Positions 36,157-50,920 of a stretch of DNA of 64,000 bases are shown piece after piece (position 1 is the first letter of the stretch; every line of letters starts with the position of its first letter). This DNA is from Ricinus communis (taxonomy: Eukaryota > Streptophyta > Magnoliopsida > Malpighiales > Euphorbiaceae): positions 1,929,582 through 1,993,581 of the forward strand of contig NC_063262.1 of NCBI RefSeq assembly GCF_019578655.1, in the 5' to 3' direction. The notes beneath the pieces were generated by a model that made no database searches, was not told the origin of the DNA, and saw only the letters and a program-made list of their open reading frames with translations. The position numbers and the translations under genes were made by a program.

Positions 36157-39100
36157 ATATTAAATTATAAATATATATTTTATTATTTAAAACTAATAAA
36201 TATATTTAATTATTATTAATTCAATATATAAATAGAGATATATATTTATGTTATTATAATTTTTTTAAAATTTATTTTAATCAATAACCATAATAAATAT
36301 TTAACAATTATACTTTTATAAAAATAAATAAGAAAAAACAAATTGGATCATCCAAAACTCTTCTAAATAAATTTTATTTATTTATCGACAAAGTAATCAA
36401 AATATATTTATATTTATTTTTTTATAGTACATAGCATATTAGTTAAGTTTTACCTTATTAGAATTAAATGGAAAAAAGTAGTGGGGAAGGGACCACAATA
36501 AATAAATGCTTTGTAATCAAGGAAATTTGGAATTTAATCATTGTGGTAAATTTGGATTTCCAAATGTTGCTCGTAGAGCTTAATAGTGATTTATGAGAAT
36601 TAGCCTTAAATGGCAATGAGTTACAATGTTATGTCATATGAAAGTTATCTTTTTTATTTTTATTTTTATATTACTTATATCACCAGAAAGAGCCAGTTAA
36701 TTATTCGAATTTTAAATTCTATATTAAATTTTAATTTAATATCTATTTTTTAATTTATTTTTTTGGCGAATACTTGTTTAATTTTAATAATATAACAGCC
36801 GAAATTACATATACCTAACACTTATAATTCACATCATTTGAATAAAAAAAAAATAAAATTAGACATATTCTACTCACTTCTAATTTAACAATAACTTTAC
36901 TTTAAAATCCTTACTTTCTATTTTACTCACGAATCCCCTCCTTTTTAGTAACCCATTGCCAATTGCTTTCCTTCAAAACATCAAATTCTTATCGATTTCT
37001 ATAGAAGAAGACCGACTCATTTTTTTCTTTTTTCATCGCAAATCACTGTTGTTTCTTATTGTGGTTGTCAAAAAGTTGCTCTGTTAAAAGTATAATGGAC
37101 CGATCCATATGAAATACGTCTTTTTTTTAAATGTTAAGGATATAATGTAACGTCATTTAATGACTGTAAATTATTATCAAAGTAATGATGTTTGAGTTAT
37201 TAGGTTTTACATTATTTTTTGTTATTAGGATTAAATATGATAAAAGCATGTGTACATTTTTATTATTCAAATGAAATAAATGACGGTTATATATAATTAT
37301 AGTTGTCACGTCATTAACAAGATAATTTATCAGTAAAATTAAATTAAAATTCAGATTTTAAATTGACTAAATTAAAATTTAATATTAAATTTAAAAATAA
37401 AATACAAAGTCGAATATTTATTTAGAAAGTGATATATTTCATAGTCAAACTAGAAGTTAGATTTTTGAAAAGCCGAATTATAAAAGACAAAAGATGTCAT
37501 CTCTTTAATTTTTTAAAACTATAGGTAAAGATTATTTTATGCAAGCAAAAAAAAAAAAGAGGGCTTGTATGTACATTATTATCATATAATTCGGGCTTCT
37601 CGGCTTATTTTTATGATGGTATAAAGGAAGATTTATATAATGTTTGGATCCCAAGAAACAGACAGAGAATTCTCATAGAAATGGAGCAAGTAAATGGGAG
37701 AAGACAGAAAATGGTTGCTGTAATTGATTGAGTAGTACTATTACAATTTACAACCTTCAAATTAACTTTTGCCAACAAACTCTAGCTGATTGAGGGAAAA
37801 AAGGAGGACTTAATTAAGTCTTGGGTCTGGGTTAGTTTCACTTATTGGGCTGAAACTTGGGTCTGGGTTAGTTTCAATTACTTGGCCAGACCTGGACCAT
37901 CCCCTTGTAATTTTTACATGTAGAGGCCTTTTTTCGGGTTGGGTTGACCGAACCATTTTTTTATTTTTTTTTAAACTAGATTTTTAAAACTACTAATAGA
38001 AAGAAATAGATAAAATAATTATTTTAAAGGTAGATTTGATAAAAATAATATATAAATGATTAAATAAAAAAATTGTAAACCCACTTCTTTAATTTCGAGT
38101 TATATTTTTAGATAGGGCTATTAAATGGTATACATGTAATGCCAGGAAGCCAAAAGTTGAACTGGAATTAATTATTTCGGTTTATTTTCTTAATTATTTT
38201 TTGTCAATGACTTGAAGGGACTCATTGGATTGCGGAAAAACTAAATTAAAATTTATTTAGATGATGAGAGAGAATGAAATTAGTTTATTACTGAGGGACC
38301 AAATATAAAATATGTATAAAATTTTGCCAAAAACGACTGAAGAAGGCAGTACTGCAATGGCCACAGCGATGGTATCATCTTCTTACACTCGTGGATATAC
38401 ATATATAAATAAATAATATTTAAAGAGAATATTATGTTCAGAATAAATTTAAATTTAGATTCAATGTAAATGTTTTGTTTAATAAAAATATAGAGAAAAA
38501 GAAGATATAAAAATAAGTAAGAAAATAAAATAAAATAATAAAATATTTGTTCAGAATGTTATCATTAATTTTTAATAAATTTATTCAAAATATAATTTTA
38601 AAATAAATTTTTATTTCAATTAAATATATAAAATTTAAATTTATAAATAAATTATTTTAAATATATCCAATGATGATATTGATAGAGATTAGATGTTGAA
38701 AGAATGTTATATAATCAAGAATTAGGTATCTCATTCAATACGATACAATCATTTATTGTCTTTTTTGCGCTTAAATAATAGAATTTACTAAAAAAATTTA
38801 AATTTTTATTAGATAAACTCAATCTACCAAATTATTCATACAGTAAATCAATTACATAATGACATATGACATTCTCTATTAAATGTTAATTTTGTATTAA
38901 TTGTTTTTAATTACAGATAATTAATGATAATAAATAAACCCACTAATACAAATATAATATCTAATAAAAAATGTTATATACTATTATAGAATTGATTTGA
39001 TTTATATACTAGTTTTAGTTGTTGTAAGCCTAAAAAATCACAACCTTTCCAAAGAAAGCTTTTGGTGGACACTCACCAATATAAACCCACGAAGACTTTA

Positions 39101-41565
39101 AACAACCCATCGTCAAATACTAACAAAAATCAAAACTTTACAACAAAAAGAAACATAAAAAGAAAAACTAAAATCAAGAGCACCAATATAGAGAAAAGAA
39201 TTTAAAAAATTAATGACTCATATAATTATAGTAATATATTAATGATTAAATTCTATTGGTTAATAAAAGATTGTAAATTGAATGGTTATGATTATTGGTA
39301 AAATATTATGACGTTAAGAGTTGTAACTATTGGTGTTTTGATGGAAAGTTATCATTACTCTATCAATAAGAGTTAGTCTTCTCTCTGTCCATATCATCAA
39401 AAATTATAGTAAAAACTAAAAGATTAGAATATCTATCAATAAGATAAAGGGGAAAAGAGAGAAAAATCACACTATTAAATATAGATCAATATATGTTGTC
39501 TTCATTTTATTTAATGGTAAAAAACATAAAGTTCTAGACCAGTGAAATATTACAGTTTACAAAGAATTATCAGAGATACTATTCTGGAAGGCGATATACA
39601 AAAAGAAACAATAGAAAAAAGATTAAGAAGTGAAGCAAGTGGTAGTATAAAAGAAATTCAAATCACAGCAGGATTCATCGATGAGAAAGTAGCTTTGTCG
39701 TCCATTTTTATCATACTTTTTTTTTATCTTTAGTCTAACATAGGAGTACAGTGAGAGACATTTGAATGACATCTTCCACAAATTTGTCGCTGGTTTGATA
39801 TATCCATTTTAGGTGTTGAAGCTTCTGGTGACATTCCCCTCTATTTACGGTATTCTCTTAATTTGCCATTTTTAATTTCTTATCCTTGAAACGTTTCAGA
39901 AAAACAAACAAAAATCTTATCCCGGAAGGGTCACAGTTTTAATCAGGCAGGATAACATTGTTTGAAGAGAATTAATGATTTGTTTCTTCCTTATCATATT
40001 ACAGAACTATACTAAGATAGATTCCTAGAATATGGTGATCTTTCCTCCTCTTAATACTAACACTTTTTTTTTTTTTCTTTCTTATTCTATTATAATTAAT
40101 TAAACTCCTTCTAATAATTATCTATGTTACAGTGACACTTTTTATTTTATTTTTCTATTTTTTTTTATTAATGAAGGTTTTGTTATGTAGTTTGAGTGAA
40201 AGAGAAAAGGAGAAAAAAAAAATAGAGAAAAGGGAAATAATAAACAAATTCATTAAGAGCTACTAAAGAGTCTAAGAGCTATGTTTTATTTTTTATATTT
40301 TAGGAAAAAGATTTTAACTCCTAAAAATTATAGAAAACAAATATGAATTTAAAAAGTCGTCGAGCAATTTACGGTGATGAATTTAAGAGTGTTTTATGAT
40401 ACTTTAATAATTAAAATAAATACAAATCAAATAAATTTCTTAAAATTGACTGTTGTTGTTTAACTTTCAAAAGTTTTCTTTCCCATTGATCACATGAAAT
40501 ATGTCATGTAATTGACGCAATGTCAAGGACATTATGTTTCTTTTAGAATATGCAACCCCATGACTGTTTTCTTTTCCTGTGCAAAGAGATAAACAGTGGG
40601 CTGTCTTAATCTTGCAATGTCATCATCGTTAGAAACTAAGCCTTTTTCCTGCAGGCCACTAGACAGGAATGGTTTCCAGTGTTAGTACAGAACCAATCAG
40701 CAATCAGATTACACCTTAGCAACATGCCACTTTCTCATAACAAACCCATCATTCAAACAATATTATCAGTCTTCACTTCTGTCATTAACTTGAAGATAAG
40801 GTATCCATAAATGTCTTTCCTAAATTAGTGTTGCCTTATCCCAATATCTACATTCATAGTTGTGTCTTATCTTCTTTCTGAGTAATTTAGTAGTTATATA
40901 TGCACCCTTCTTTTTGTCCAAGCGAAATGTTCTTTTGGTCTGAATAGATAGTTTTTCCTCTTCTGCTAATAAGAATTCCTTTTCTTTATCCATTCATATA
41001 TAAGTTCAGTCTTATCTGTAAGCTATTTCATTGTTGTTTATGTTTTAATTTATATAATGTTGTTGTTTAATAATATCTAGCTTGCAATTTTATTATAAAA
41101 AATTACAAATATCTCCCTGCAGCTTGCCCTATTATACATTTTTGTTTCTGTATTTTTAGGTATAGCAGTTCTTCCTCTTCTTCAAATATGTATAACAAAA
41201 TAGTTCTTTTGTTAGTCTTCTTTTACTATTTCGGATTCCGTTAATGGTCGAAATATAATAATTTTAAAAACACATTAGCATAAGAATATAATAAGATTAA
41301 TCTTAGGGGAGCTAGCATTTGTAATTATTCCATTTTAATGCACTGATATATGTATTTGAGAAAAGAATAAAAAGGCTACGTAAGATAATGCATTGCCATT
41401 GCTTTGGGTCAAAAGGCAAGTTAAATTTAATTACTAACTAATGACATTTTATATCCAGATTCTAGTAATCAACATACACCCCTTTAATTAACCGCTAGAT
41501 AGATAAAATTTACAATAGATTGTTACTTAATTACTATCTAAATACTACAATTAGCTACTTATTAA
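35743..41565. other. AT-rich intergenic region between kinase and HD-ZIP genes
   Basis: About 5.8 kb without a supportable gene. It contains an (AT)14 run at 36125-36152, a 21-bp direct repeat at 37820-37840 and 37856-37876, and scattered poly(T)/poly(A) tracts. A 63-codon plus-strand frame at 39542 has no domain. Confidence 0.55.
37820..37876. repeat. 21-bp direct repeat, 36-bp period
   Basis: A word beginning CTTGGGTCTGGGTTAG and ending TTTCA occurs exactly at 37820-37840 and 37856-37876. It sits in a short GC-richer patch of otherwise AT-rich DNA and suggests a local duplication. Confidence 0.7.
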
Positions 41566-43107
41566 TTACATAAAAAGATTCATCCATTCCATTCCATGAA
41601 TGTAATTGTTTTCTGGTATGTGAAAAATATCCCCATATCCTTCCATCCCAAATTCTCCAAGAAATGGCGGGTCGAGGGCTTCCATTGACATTGAACTGGA
41701 ATTATTACTCGAAACTCCATCGACGCGATCTGCTAATCGTTGAATCTCTTTATTTGCTTCACACAGTTGCTCATTGAGCTTCAAGACCTGCAAAAAGAGC
41801 ACAGACATTAATCTCAATTTCATATGAAGTTGAAAGATTTTTTATTTAAAAATAATAATAAAAGAAAAGTGAAAGAGAGAGATGTATATGATGATGAGAG
41901 AATGAGATTCTTGACAGTTTTTTTTTTTTGTTTATGCAAAATTCGTACAAGGCGTGCACTATCCCATGTGGGAAGAAGATAAATGGTGTTACTCCCAGAG
42001 TGGGCTTCTTGTCAAGGCCCAGAAACAGCCAACGTTAAACGACATTTCTACGGAAAATACTAATGAATTGAAGGATCAAAGTTCTGTTTGTTCATCTGTT
42101 GCCTTGGAAGTGGCAGTACTCTGTTCCTAGTCAATTCTGTTCATGTCTGTGCTAGGTCTTTTTAGCACAAACCCAAGAACCTGGCGTAGCTTTTCTCCAA
42201 GCCTAGAGCTCATGCAACGTTAAAAATGGTGGGTCATGCTAGTTTTTTCTAGTAAAAAAGATCGAGTGCAATTAGTTTAGTTTTTTTTTTCTACTGCTAT
42301 TCTCGTCCCCAATTCTGACTTTTTTTTATAGTGATCATAGTGAACCAAAAAGAACAAAAAAGAAAGGAAAAACAAGAAAAGAAAGATGGATCGTAACTCA
42401 TAAATCACGGGATTAGGCAGCACTAATCTCCATTATTTTATTGACTAAATACACGTAGAAAGTAATAAAGAAAGGATTAATATATATATATATATTCCAT
42501 TACTTCTCTGATTGGTTTCCAAGAAACATGAGGAAAATTAATGAAATTTGATTGTGTAAAAATGGGATTATTAGAAGTTTGAGTATCTTTCAGGACTCAC
42601 AAAGTCTAAGAAGAAAGTAAAATAATAAACTTGAATCAAGTAACTTATAATCAACTTAAGGTTCTTTAAAATCTTGAATAAAAAAGAAAAACGTATCAGA
42701 GATAAAGATAGAGATAAACCTCAGATTCAAGGCGACATTTCTCAAGAACAATAGTTTCATGGGCTGTTTTGAGCTTAGTGTATTCTTCCTCTAGCTTCTT
42801 GTGCTTCCAACGAGCAGTTCGATTCTGAAACCAAACAGCAACTTGACGAGGGTCAAGTCCTAGTTCTGAAGCAAGCTTATCTTTCCTTTCACATGCCAAC
42901 TTACGTTCGTTACTAAAATTCATTTCAAGAAGATTAACTTGCTCCTGACTGAGTTTCCTTTTCTTTACTCCAGTCACTCCTGTTTCTCCTCCTTTGTTCC
43001 TCTTTCGCCTTCTTCGCGGTTTAGCCTCACCTGTTATGAAATAACGATATATAATGATCAAGCAAGAAAAATATGGATAGTAGTGGTTATCTCTTTCTGT
43101 ATGCATG

Positions 43108-43145
<38 letters not shown>

Positions 43146-43273
43146 TTTTTTTCTTTACTCTTTTAGTAGTACTAACCTTGTTGTGGAACCATTTGCGTGT
43201 ATACTCCAGGGTACAATTGAGAAAGGAGTACCGTGTGATCTTCAACCTTTTGATTCGAGGTGGCTGTCATCAT
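41566..43273 (-). CDS. HB40: HD-ZIP class I transcription factor, HB21/HB40/HB53 type
   Basis: Three exons on the minus strand: 43273-43177, 43030-42720 and 41787-41566, giving 209 residues in phase. The N terminus [26 protein letters not shown] (fragment) is typical of the HB40 group. The homeodomain spans roughly residues 52-110 ([52 protein letters not shown]). An adjoining leucine zipper follows ([18 protein letters not shown], then [18 protein letters not shown]). The C-terminal end is GMEWMNLFM, close to HB40's DWMSQFM type ending. HD-ZIP I proteins bind CAAT(A/T)ATTG-like sites as dimers; HB21/40/53 act below BRANCHED1 in bud dormancy by raising ABA. Position 53 of the homeodomain is Thr104 instead of Arg. 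Two ATGs are adjacent; the first is used. Confidence 0.93.
43111..43140. repeat. (TA)15 microsatellite in HD-ZIP intron 1
   Basis: Perfect TA run within the 146-base first intron (43031-43176) of the HD-ZIP gene, so length variation could affect splicing of a short intron. Confidence 0.9.
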
Positions 43274-43422
43274 TTTTCTTATCTCTGTTTCTTTCAGTAC
43301 TCTTTCTTTTTCTCTTTGATTTATCTTTTCTCTATATGTATAGCTATGTTATGAGTAGTATTTTTGTTGTGTGTGTGTGTTAAAATGAGTGGACAAGTTG
43401 GAGGAAACATGGGAAGAGTTGC

Positions 43423-43431
43423 ATTTTTATA
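43423..43431 (-). promoter_or_regulatory. TATA box of the HD-ZIP gene
   Basis: The minus strand reads GTTATAAAAATGC about 150 bases upstream of the first ATG, implying a 5' UTR of about 120 bases that includes a short AC-repeat (from TGTGTGTG on the plus strand near 43371-43380). Confidence 0.6.
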
Positions 43432-46400
43432 ACAGGTTTGAGTAGGACTCAAGGGTGTTTTTTGTCACAAGACTTTCTTTTTGGCTACAGAATTTTAATG
43501 ACAATGAAGGACATGTGTTTTGTTTACAATTTCAAGATTGCCATTCATGAAAATATGGCTATATATCTATATGATTACTTTTGATGCGAGACAAAAAGAA
43601 GGGTCAACGTCCTCCACTGTCCTTGTTCTGCTGGTAGAAATAATTCACTCTTAACGGACTAAAAGAAAAACAGTACATATGGCCTAACTTCCATGTCAAT
43701 AAAGGTTAAAGCTTCTCTTCCCCTCTACACATAAAACAAGAAGGAAAGAATATGGATATATGAAAAGAAAATGCCCATCTCTCAAGATGATAATCACATT
43801 CACATTTTAGCATATAGGGTTCTTTAATTGTGTGTAACTTTATATGTGAAGCACTTGAACAAAGAGACATTGCAAAACCATGTAAGCTATTTTCCTGACA
43901 GGTGGTATGTGTGAACACAACTCAACTATGGAATTTAATCCAAATCAGATAAGGGAGAAGCAAGGGTGGATTAGTCAATTAGGCTGTCCTAATTAGGTAA
44001 TTAGTGAAGAAAGGAAGGGCATTAAGTGTGAGCATAGCAACGAGCACAAACTCAAAAAAACAACAACACAGTCTTGTAATTTCATGTGGTTGGGATCCCA
44101 AACCTGAGCAGTGAAAACCCTCGAAGTCAATAAACAATATAGTACGGTTGGCCTCTGGATTTGGACATGTAAGTCACTTTTGTTGTCCAATTGGGTGGTA
44201 TTCTTCTCTTTCCATGTCTTAAAGAAAAAAAGAAAAAGAAAAGAATAGCCAAGCCGCACTCTTTTCTTAGCTACAAGATTCTTGGCTTAGCTTAAGCAAA
44301 AGCTATGTTTTCCTTTTTAAACTATATTGCTCCATGCGTGGCTCGAGAATGGGTGAAAATGTAAAAACTTTCCACACTATTTGTCCGTTCAAATGGCGTT
44401 TTTATTATTAACTTACTATTATTTAGAAATGAAACATCAAGGAAGGACGAGGACCCGTTTCTTTTTAATCTCGTTTTTGTTCTTTTTTAATGGGGGAGAG
44501 AGAGAATGATTAATATATTAATGTGATTGGAGCAATTTGAGACCAGTAGCTAGAGATTTCGTCATTGTTGACGTCTAGGATTACTCACAATTCCTCCTCC
44601 TCTTTTGGGACAACATAATTTAGCTACCACCATATCTCTTACATGCCTGTGATTCCCCTTCTTGCTATTTTTTTTTTTATTTTATGTTTAATCAATTAAA
44701 TTCCTGGATATGATCAACAGAAGAAAAATCCTACCTATGATATTCATTAATTAAATAGTCTATTCAATGGATAATTAAGTATTATGATTAATTACTTATA
44801 TAATTTTGTATACACAATAACGGCGGTAAAATTATTATGGATAGACTTTCTGGCTATCCAAATATGTGGAAAATTTTAATTTATTATTCTCTGTATTAGT
44901 AGAAACTCACCTCATCTAACGAGGGGGGAAAATTTATATCTATATCTTCTCACAAAACTTAAACTATACTCTCAAGAATATAAATTACATATAACTACAT
45001 GGTAAAGTCAGATTTGATACTGCAATTAATGTGTTTCTCTTGTTATACTAAAATTAAAAAAAATATATATATATATATCTAGTATTTATTTATCTCAACT
45101 TTTATCCACTCACGTGATATACCATTTTTTAACTTCAAAATATTAAATATAAGAGTTGAAATAAATTAAAGTTATATTTTAAAATTAATTTGGGACGAGA
45201 GAAAGGGAGTGTTGTGTAGGAGTTTAATGTTGTAGCTCCTCTATTTTAGGCAGATACAGTCTTCTGTTTTTATTGGTCTATTTATCAATGTTCCTTGTAG
45301 AGCAAATGAAATGAACATCATGCATGCTTTCGTTTTCCTAGATTCTTTACGACAAATTATATTAAATATGAAGAACTGCACTAAATTTTCCATGATATCC
45401 GTCCAATCAAGCAACTGAAGTCACTTTCTCATCCACTCATCTATAGGGTACGTCCCTTTCTTTTTAACCCTCTACTCTCTCTCTCAGAATTAATTTTCAG
45501 CTATAGTTAAAATGGAAAATGGTGACAAGATGACCTAAATGGAATCCATAGATAGAAGGGGACTAAAACATGTGGCAATGGCTTGACCAGCTTTCTAAGA
45601 ATATTCAAGTGTAGACAAGAAAAGCATGGCCACTTTGTCTGTCCTGCAAAAAGCTTCATGTTCCTGCCATCGAAGAGAACCAATGAATCTAGAACTGAAA
45701 CACAAACAAAAAAAAAAAAGGTAGAAAGGGAAAAGATTATCATCAAAGGATAAAAAGAAGAAGCACAAAGCTTGTAACTGGTTTCTCTTTGCAACCAATC
45801 ACTAAACGAGAATTTTTCTTTATTCTTATTTTTCTTTTAGAGCTAGAGCAGTCATATATATGTTATAGGTATGGACCAAATCCATTAGACTTGGAGGCAG
45901 GTTTATGTTTCAACTCATATTCCACGATCAAGAGACAGACAGCCACGAGCGGTATCAGAAGCACCATCTGTACATGTCTCTCTCGCTCTTTTTTCTTTCC
46001 CTTTTCTTTTGCGCAGGACAAGAAAGATAAAACCCTAAAAAGCTGGTCTTGTAACTTTCTATTGCTTAATCATTCTTTCTCAAGATTGATTGAAAGTGGA
46101 GCAATACTATACAGGCCATTATTTGTTTGTTATAATGAGTTTAAAAGCAAAGTCCTGATATTTGTTTGATTCATTTTCTCCGTCTAGCTCTTTGTTTCAT
46201 GATATAGTAATAGCATAAATGATGGAGGATTGAACTAAGAAAGACTATGTCAACAATGAATGACTTAATCAATTAGAGAAATTATTGCCTACATAAAGTT
46301 TATAAACCGCAGTGAATGATAGTAAAACGAACATACTAGTATTTTACATTTTAATATTGAATGATTAACACATATTTAATTACTTAAAACTAATATATAT

Positions 46401-47356
46401 ATATATATATATCAATCATCCATAAATTTGGTGAATAAATGAGAGTATACATTCAACTATATGAAACTTTTTAATCAATTGTCTATAATTATGATCGGAC
46501 TAAATGAGAAGAACGTGAATGTAAGTTGGTCGATTTCTACTTAACAAAATTCAAACTAAAGCAATAGCTGAACCAATGCCTAATTACAAATTAAATCTAA
46601 AATTTTATATTTTAATAATTTTGTGTAATTATTTTAAAATTTTAAAATAAATATTTATATTTTCAATCATTTCAGATGGTAGGATTTCAAGGCACGTATT
46701 ATGAAAAAAAAAATCCAATAAGAGGAGATTAATTTTAATATATAAAGTTCTATTATTTCATTGAGATCTCATTGGACACAATGTCTAATCTCGAGTTATA
46801 TTGGCTATGACAACAAGGAGTTAAAAAGAAAATCAAACTAAACTAAATCCATTAAATAATAACCTATAAGATTAATCTTAACTCTTTTAATTCGAATAAG
46901 TAATCTAATATCTTTTCATTACACCTTAAACTTTAGATAATAACTTATTAGTATTTGAAATTATACAATAAATCACTGTGCCAATCATCTCTTTTACTAG
47001 TAGCAACAAACTTTTGAACTAAATGAATGGAAAAGAATTAAGAAAAATAAATTGTCTTGGCAATATCCACGGCTCATCCAATAAAATAGGAATATAGTCG
47101 GATTAAACAAGACTTCAAAAATGGGATAATGGGTTGAAAATTTTGACTCCTCAAAGCTGGATTAAGAATAAGCAAGTCAAGACTAGGCAATTAAGATCAA
47201 TCTCTAATGGATTGCTTATAATAAATATATAGATTTTTTTAAACTCAAAATTAGTAGCGTTTTAAATGAGCTTTGAAAAAGAAAGTAGGAGAGAAATGGC
47301 TAGAACTAAGGGTAAGGCTGGCTGGCAAAGTCATGGAGCTAGCTAGCCATGGTAAT

Positions 47357-47360
<4 letters not shown>

Positions 47361-47390
<30 letters not shown>
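47361..47390. repeat. (AT)15 microsatellite
   Basis: Perfect AT run upstream of the HD-ZIP gene. Confidence 0.9.
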
Positions 47391-47395
<5 letters not shown>

Positions 47396-50300
47396 TATAG
47401 TAGTGACAAGGACAAGTTGGCCAAGCAAAGGGCACATGGGTCGCAACTAAACACTTCTGTACGTGTCATTACCCCCACGAACTCAGATGGGACCACATAT
47501 TCTATCCATCCACGTGTATCTTTCTCATTACATTTTCACACTTTACCTCAAACCCTGCCCACCAATACCCCTTCCCTTTTTCTTACGTTTCTACGTTACA
47601 GCCGCCAAGATGTTAGAATTACCCTTCTTTCTTTTTACCTTCTACACGAATTCAGTTTTTTACCTCCTCAATTTCTTATAAAATTATTACATTTTATTTA
47701 TATTATATATCAATCTGACTTATAATTGATAAGATAGTTAAAAATCAAAAGTGGAAAATGTCATAATTTTGTTAATTGGTGTATTAAGTTAATATAACAA
47801 TATTTCTCTGAGTAACCGCATAGAGGTTTATCAAGATGTATCCTAGGTTTTTTCTTTTGGAGCTAAAGGTATCCTAGTTAGTATTCTTATACATAAAATT
47901 AATAAATCTTTATGAAATTTCTATCGCCATCGACCAATACTAATAACTTTTATAGCGTTAAGAGATAATTATCATATTGTGTAGATTTGAGACATAAAAA
48001 TTAATAACTATTGAGAAAGTCAATAAATTTTATTTTTAATAAATTTTTATATATTTTGCCATTGATAAAGCATATATCTAAACAATAAATTAATGGGAGC
48101 CAAAGGTAAAAAGAATGAAGAAATTATTGAGGAAAATGTTAAGATTTTTTAAGAGGTTAAAGGGGCAATGGCCTCATGGTCCCCTTCTCTATCTCTGACA
48201 CTGTTCCTTAGTACTGAATAAAGTATAATTCAAGAATTTGGATTGAACAAGTAAGTAGATAGTTTGTATAAATGATGATGAGTGCACGAATTGCTGGTGT
48301 CAAGATATATTCTTTTGTGAAAAGAAAATATTAAAGACATTGAATGGATATCAATTATTTTGAATGATGAGGTCTGCGTACCATACCAAGAAAAAAAAAA
48401 CTTTCTTTTTCTTCTCTTTGTAAAAGAGATGGATGAAATTTAGAGCGACTCACAAATGTGAAATGGGTCTTAGTTTCTTTGATTTATTAATGCTTATCTT
48501 AAGGAATAATCTATAAATGCATGCTATATGAATGCGTAAAAACCTTAGCCACCTTCTTTAGGTCAAATTTAGAAAAATTGGCAGGTTGGGATATAATGCG
48601 TAATAGGTGTTCGTGTTGAAGGGTCAATTCATTTTGCAAGCATATTAGACTACAAATACTTAGCTTAAATGAGGCAAAGGGATGATATTGAAGGAGAATA
48701 GGGGGCATTAACTCTTTGCTGAAATAGGGTATATATATATATATATATATTTCCCTATTGTGGAACATTTTGATCTCTCCAGCAAACCATTTTGGACCCC
48801 TCTTCAAAAATGACACGTAGGGCTTTTTTTTTGCAAGTGAGAGCTAGAGTGGAGGAATTGTCATGAGTGGGGAGTGTCAAAAGAAAGAGTTGATTTGATT
48901 GGAGGTTTGCTACCTGTGAACATAATTCATTCATGCCCTGAAATTATAATTCTTTTCTTTAACATCTACTCTAGCCTGTCTAGGACTATATGTGTCCATG
49001 TAACATTTTAGAACCCAATAAAGTTTTGACAACTATGTATTTTCCTTCATATGATAAGATAAGAGGGGTGGTTCTCTAGAAAAATGGGCTATCAATTTCT
49101 AATTCAAGTTGGTTCTAATCTAAGTAATGTATATGTATATATTTAGATAAAGGCTGTTTGATTGTGTCTTTTGTTTACTAGGTATGTATGGTTAAACTTA
49201 AGATTAAAGTATAGATAGAAAAAGATTGTAAGAACGGATAAGGATGAAACTACTAATGGGAATAAATTTACGTGGTTTCTTTTTTTCTTAATGTCTCAAA
49301 TTTGAACAAAATATTATAATCACAATTATTATAACAATATTTTATAAACACGACTTAATATTTTAGTCTTGATTTAATTTGTTATGAATGGTAGAATCAG
49401 AAGATGGGTAGAAATCACTCGCATAAATAATGAATAATACAACATTTAAATGAGTACGATTGTACAAAATAGAACATTGATTATAAATACGATCTGAAAA
49501 TGATATATGGATAAGAAAATAAATTATATTTAAAAAATATTTATACAAATCTTTAATTACAAATGGAGGAAGGGAGCTTCAGAACTTTCTTATAACATTA
49601 AAATAATATATAAAATCACTTCATTTTTCATGTGCAATAATCTGCTGGGGATTTTACTTTCTTATGAGCTCTTTTAATAAATACTAATAACCAGAAAGAT
49701 AAGGATGAAACTTTCGTAGCCAGTGATAATGAATGCATTTTAGTTGGAGAAGAGATTCCCTTAATCTGGCTGCTGGAATTAATTGTGTCTTAAGCTCTGG
49801 ACGGAGGTTCTTTTTTTTTTTTTTTTGTTCTAATAATAATTATTATAGAAAAGAAAAAGAGTAAAGGAAAGGAGAGGAAGAAGATGCGCATGGTGTGGTT
49901 AGGATTCCTTTGTATGCTTTTGAGTTGTTTATGAGTTTCAATAAGCTTTTGCTTTGACTAAAATAATCAAAGAAAATTAAACTAATTGAGTGTCATGTGT
50001 ATTCCGACAATTGCAAGCCTTGTTTCCCATCTTCCAACTAAATATTTTCAATGCTAACCAAAATATTATTTTTGGTGTTTAGATCTTAAGTCCTTCAAAC
50101 GTAGTTATCCTCTTGATTAAAGAAAACTTAATTGCTAATCAAAATCAGATACCGATTTGATTTGATATTCTTATTTATAGCAGTTCGAGTTTTCTCAAAC
50201 AGAACACTAAAAAAAAATAAAAATAAAAAAGAAAAGCAAAAGTATACCAGATAATTAAAAGAAATTACAATTATTTAATTTAACACCTTTTTATATAAAT

Positions 50301-50920
50301 GTAAGAGAACGACTGTCTCTAATTTATGCGGCACACTATTCAATTTACTCTCTTGTGATTTTTATTTAAAAAAAGGGTAACTATATGTCCAATACTCTAT
50401 GGCTTATCTCTAATCTAATCTGATACTATGCATCTTGATTATTGAACATGCGTCAACAAATTCTTTAGTTTTCTCTTAAAAGGAAGAACGAAATGCAACC
50501 AAATCTTTCATCATCATTCACTTTTTAAGGGAATGTAAGTGGTCCCGAACTGTTAATTAATTCTGCTGGCTTGAGATATTACCTTCTTTTATAGATAGTT
50601 TGTTCACCAATTGAAACCTCTATCTTATGTCCAGATGATTGATATATAATATATCACTATTATGCCTATCTTCACGTAATATATATGGACCTAAAACAAA
50701 TTCCCTATAGAGAGTCATCTTTTTTTCTTTAATTTTTAAGACAAAGGTATCCTCTTGTATACATATTAACCAAAAAAAAAAAAAAAAGGACTTACTCTCA
50801 AACTTTTAAAAAAATATGGATGTTTCTTTTGATGTGGACTGATGTTTACACTTCCAAACATTGCAGTTTTGAAAAATTATTATATTATTTCACTATATAT
50901 GCGAATTAGTGTTATTTTTC

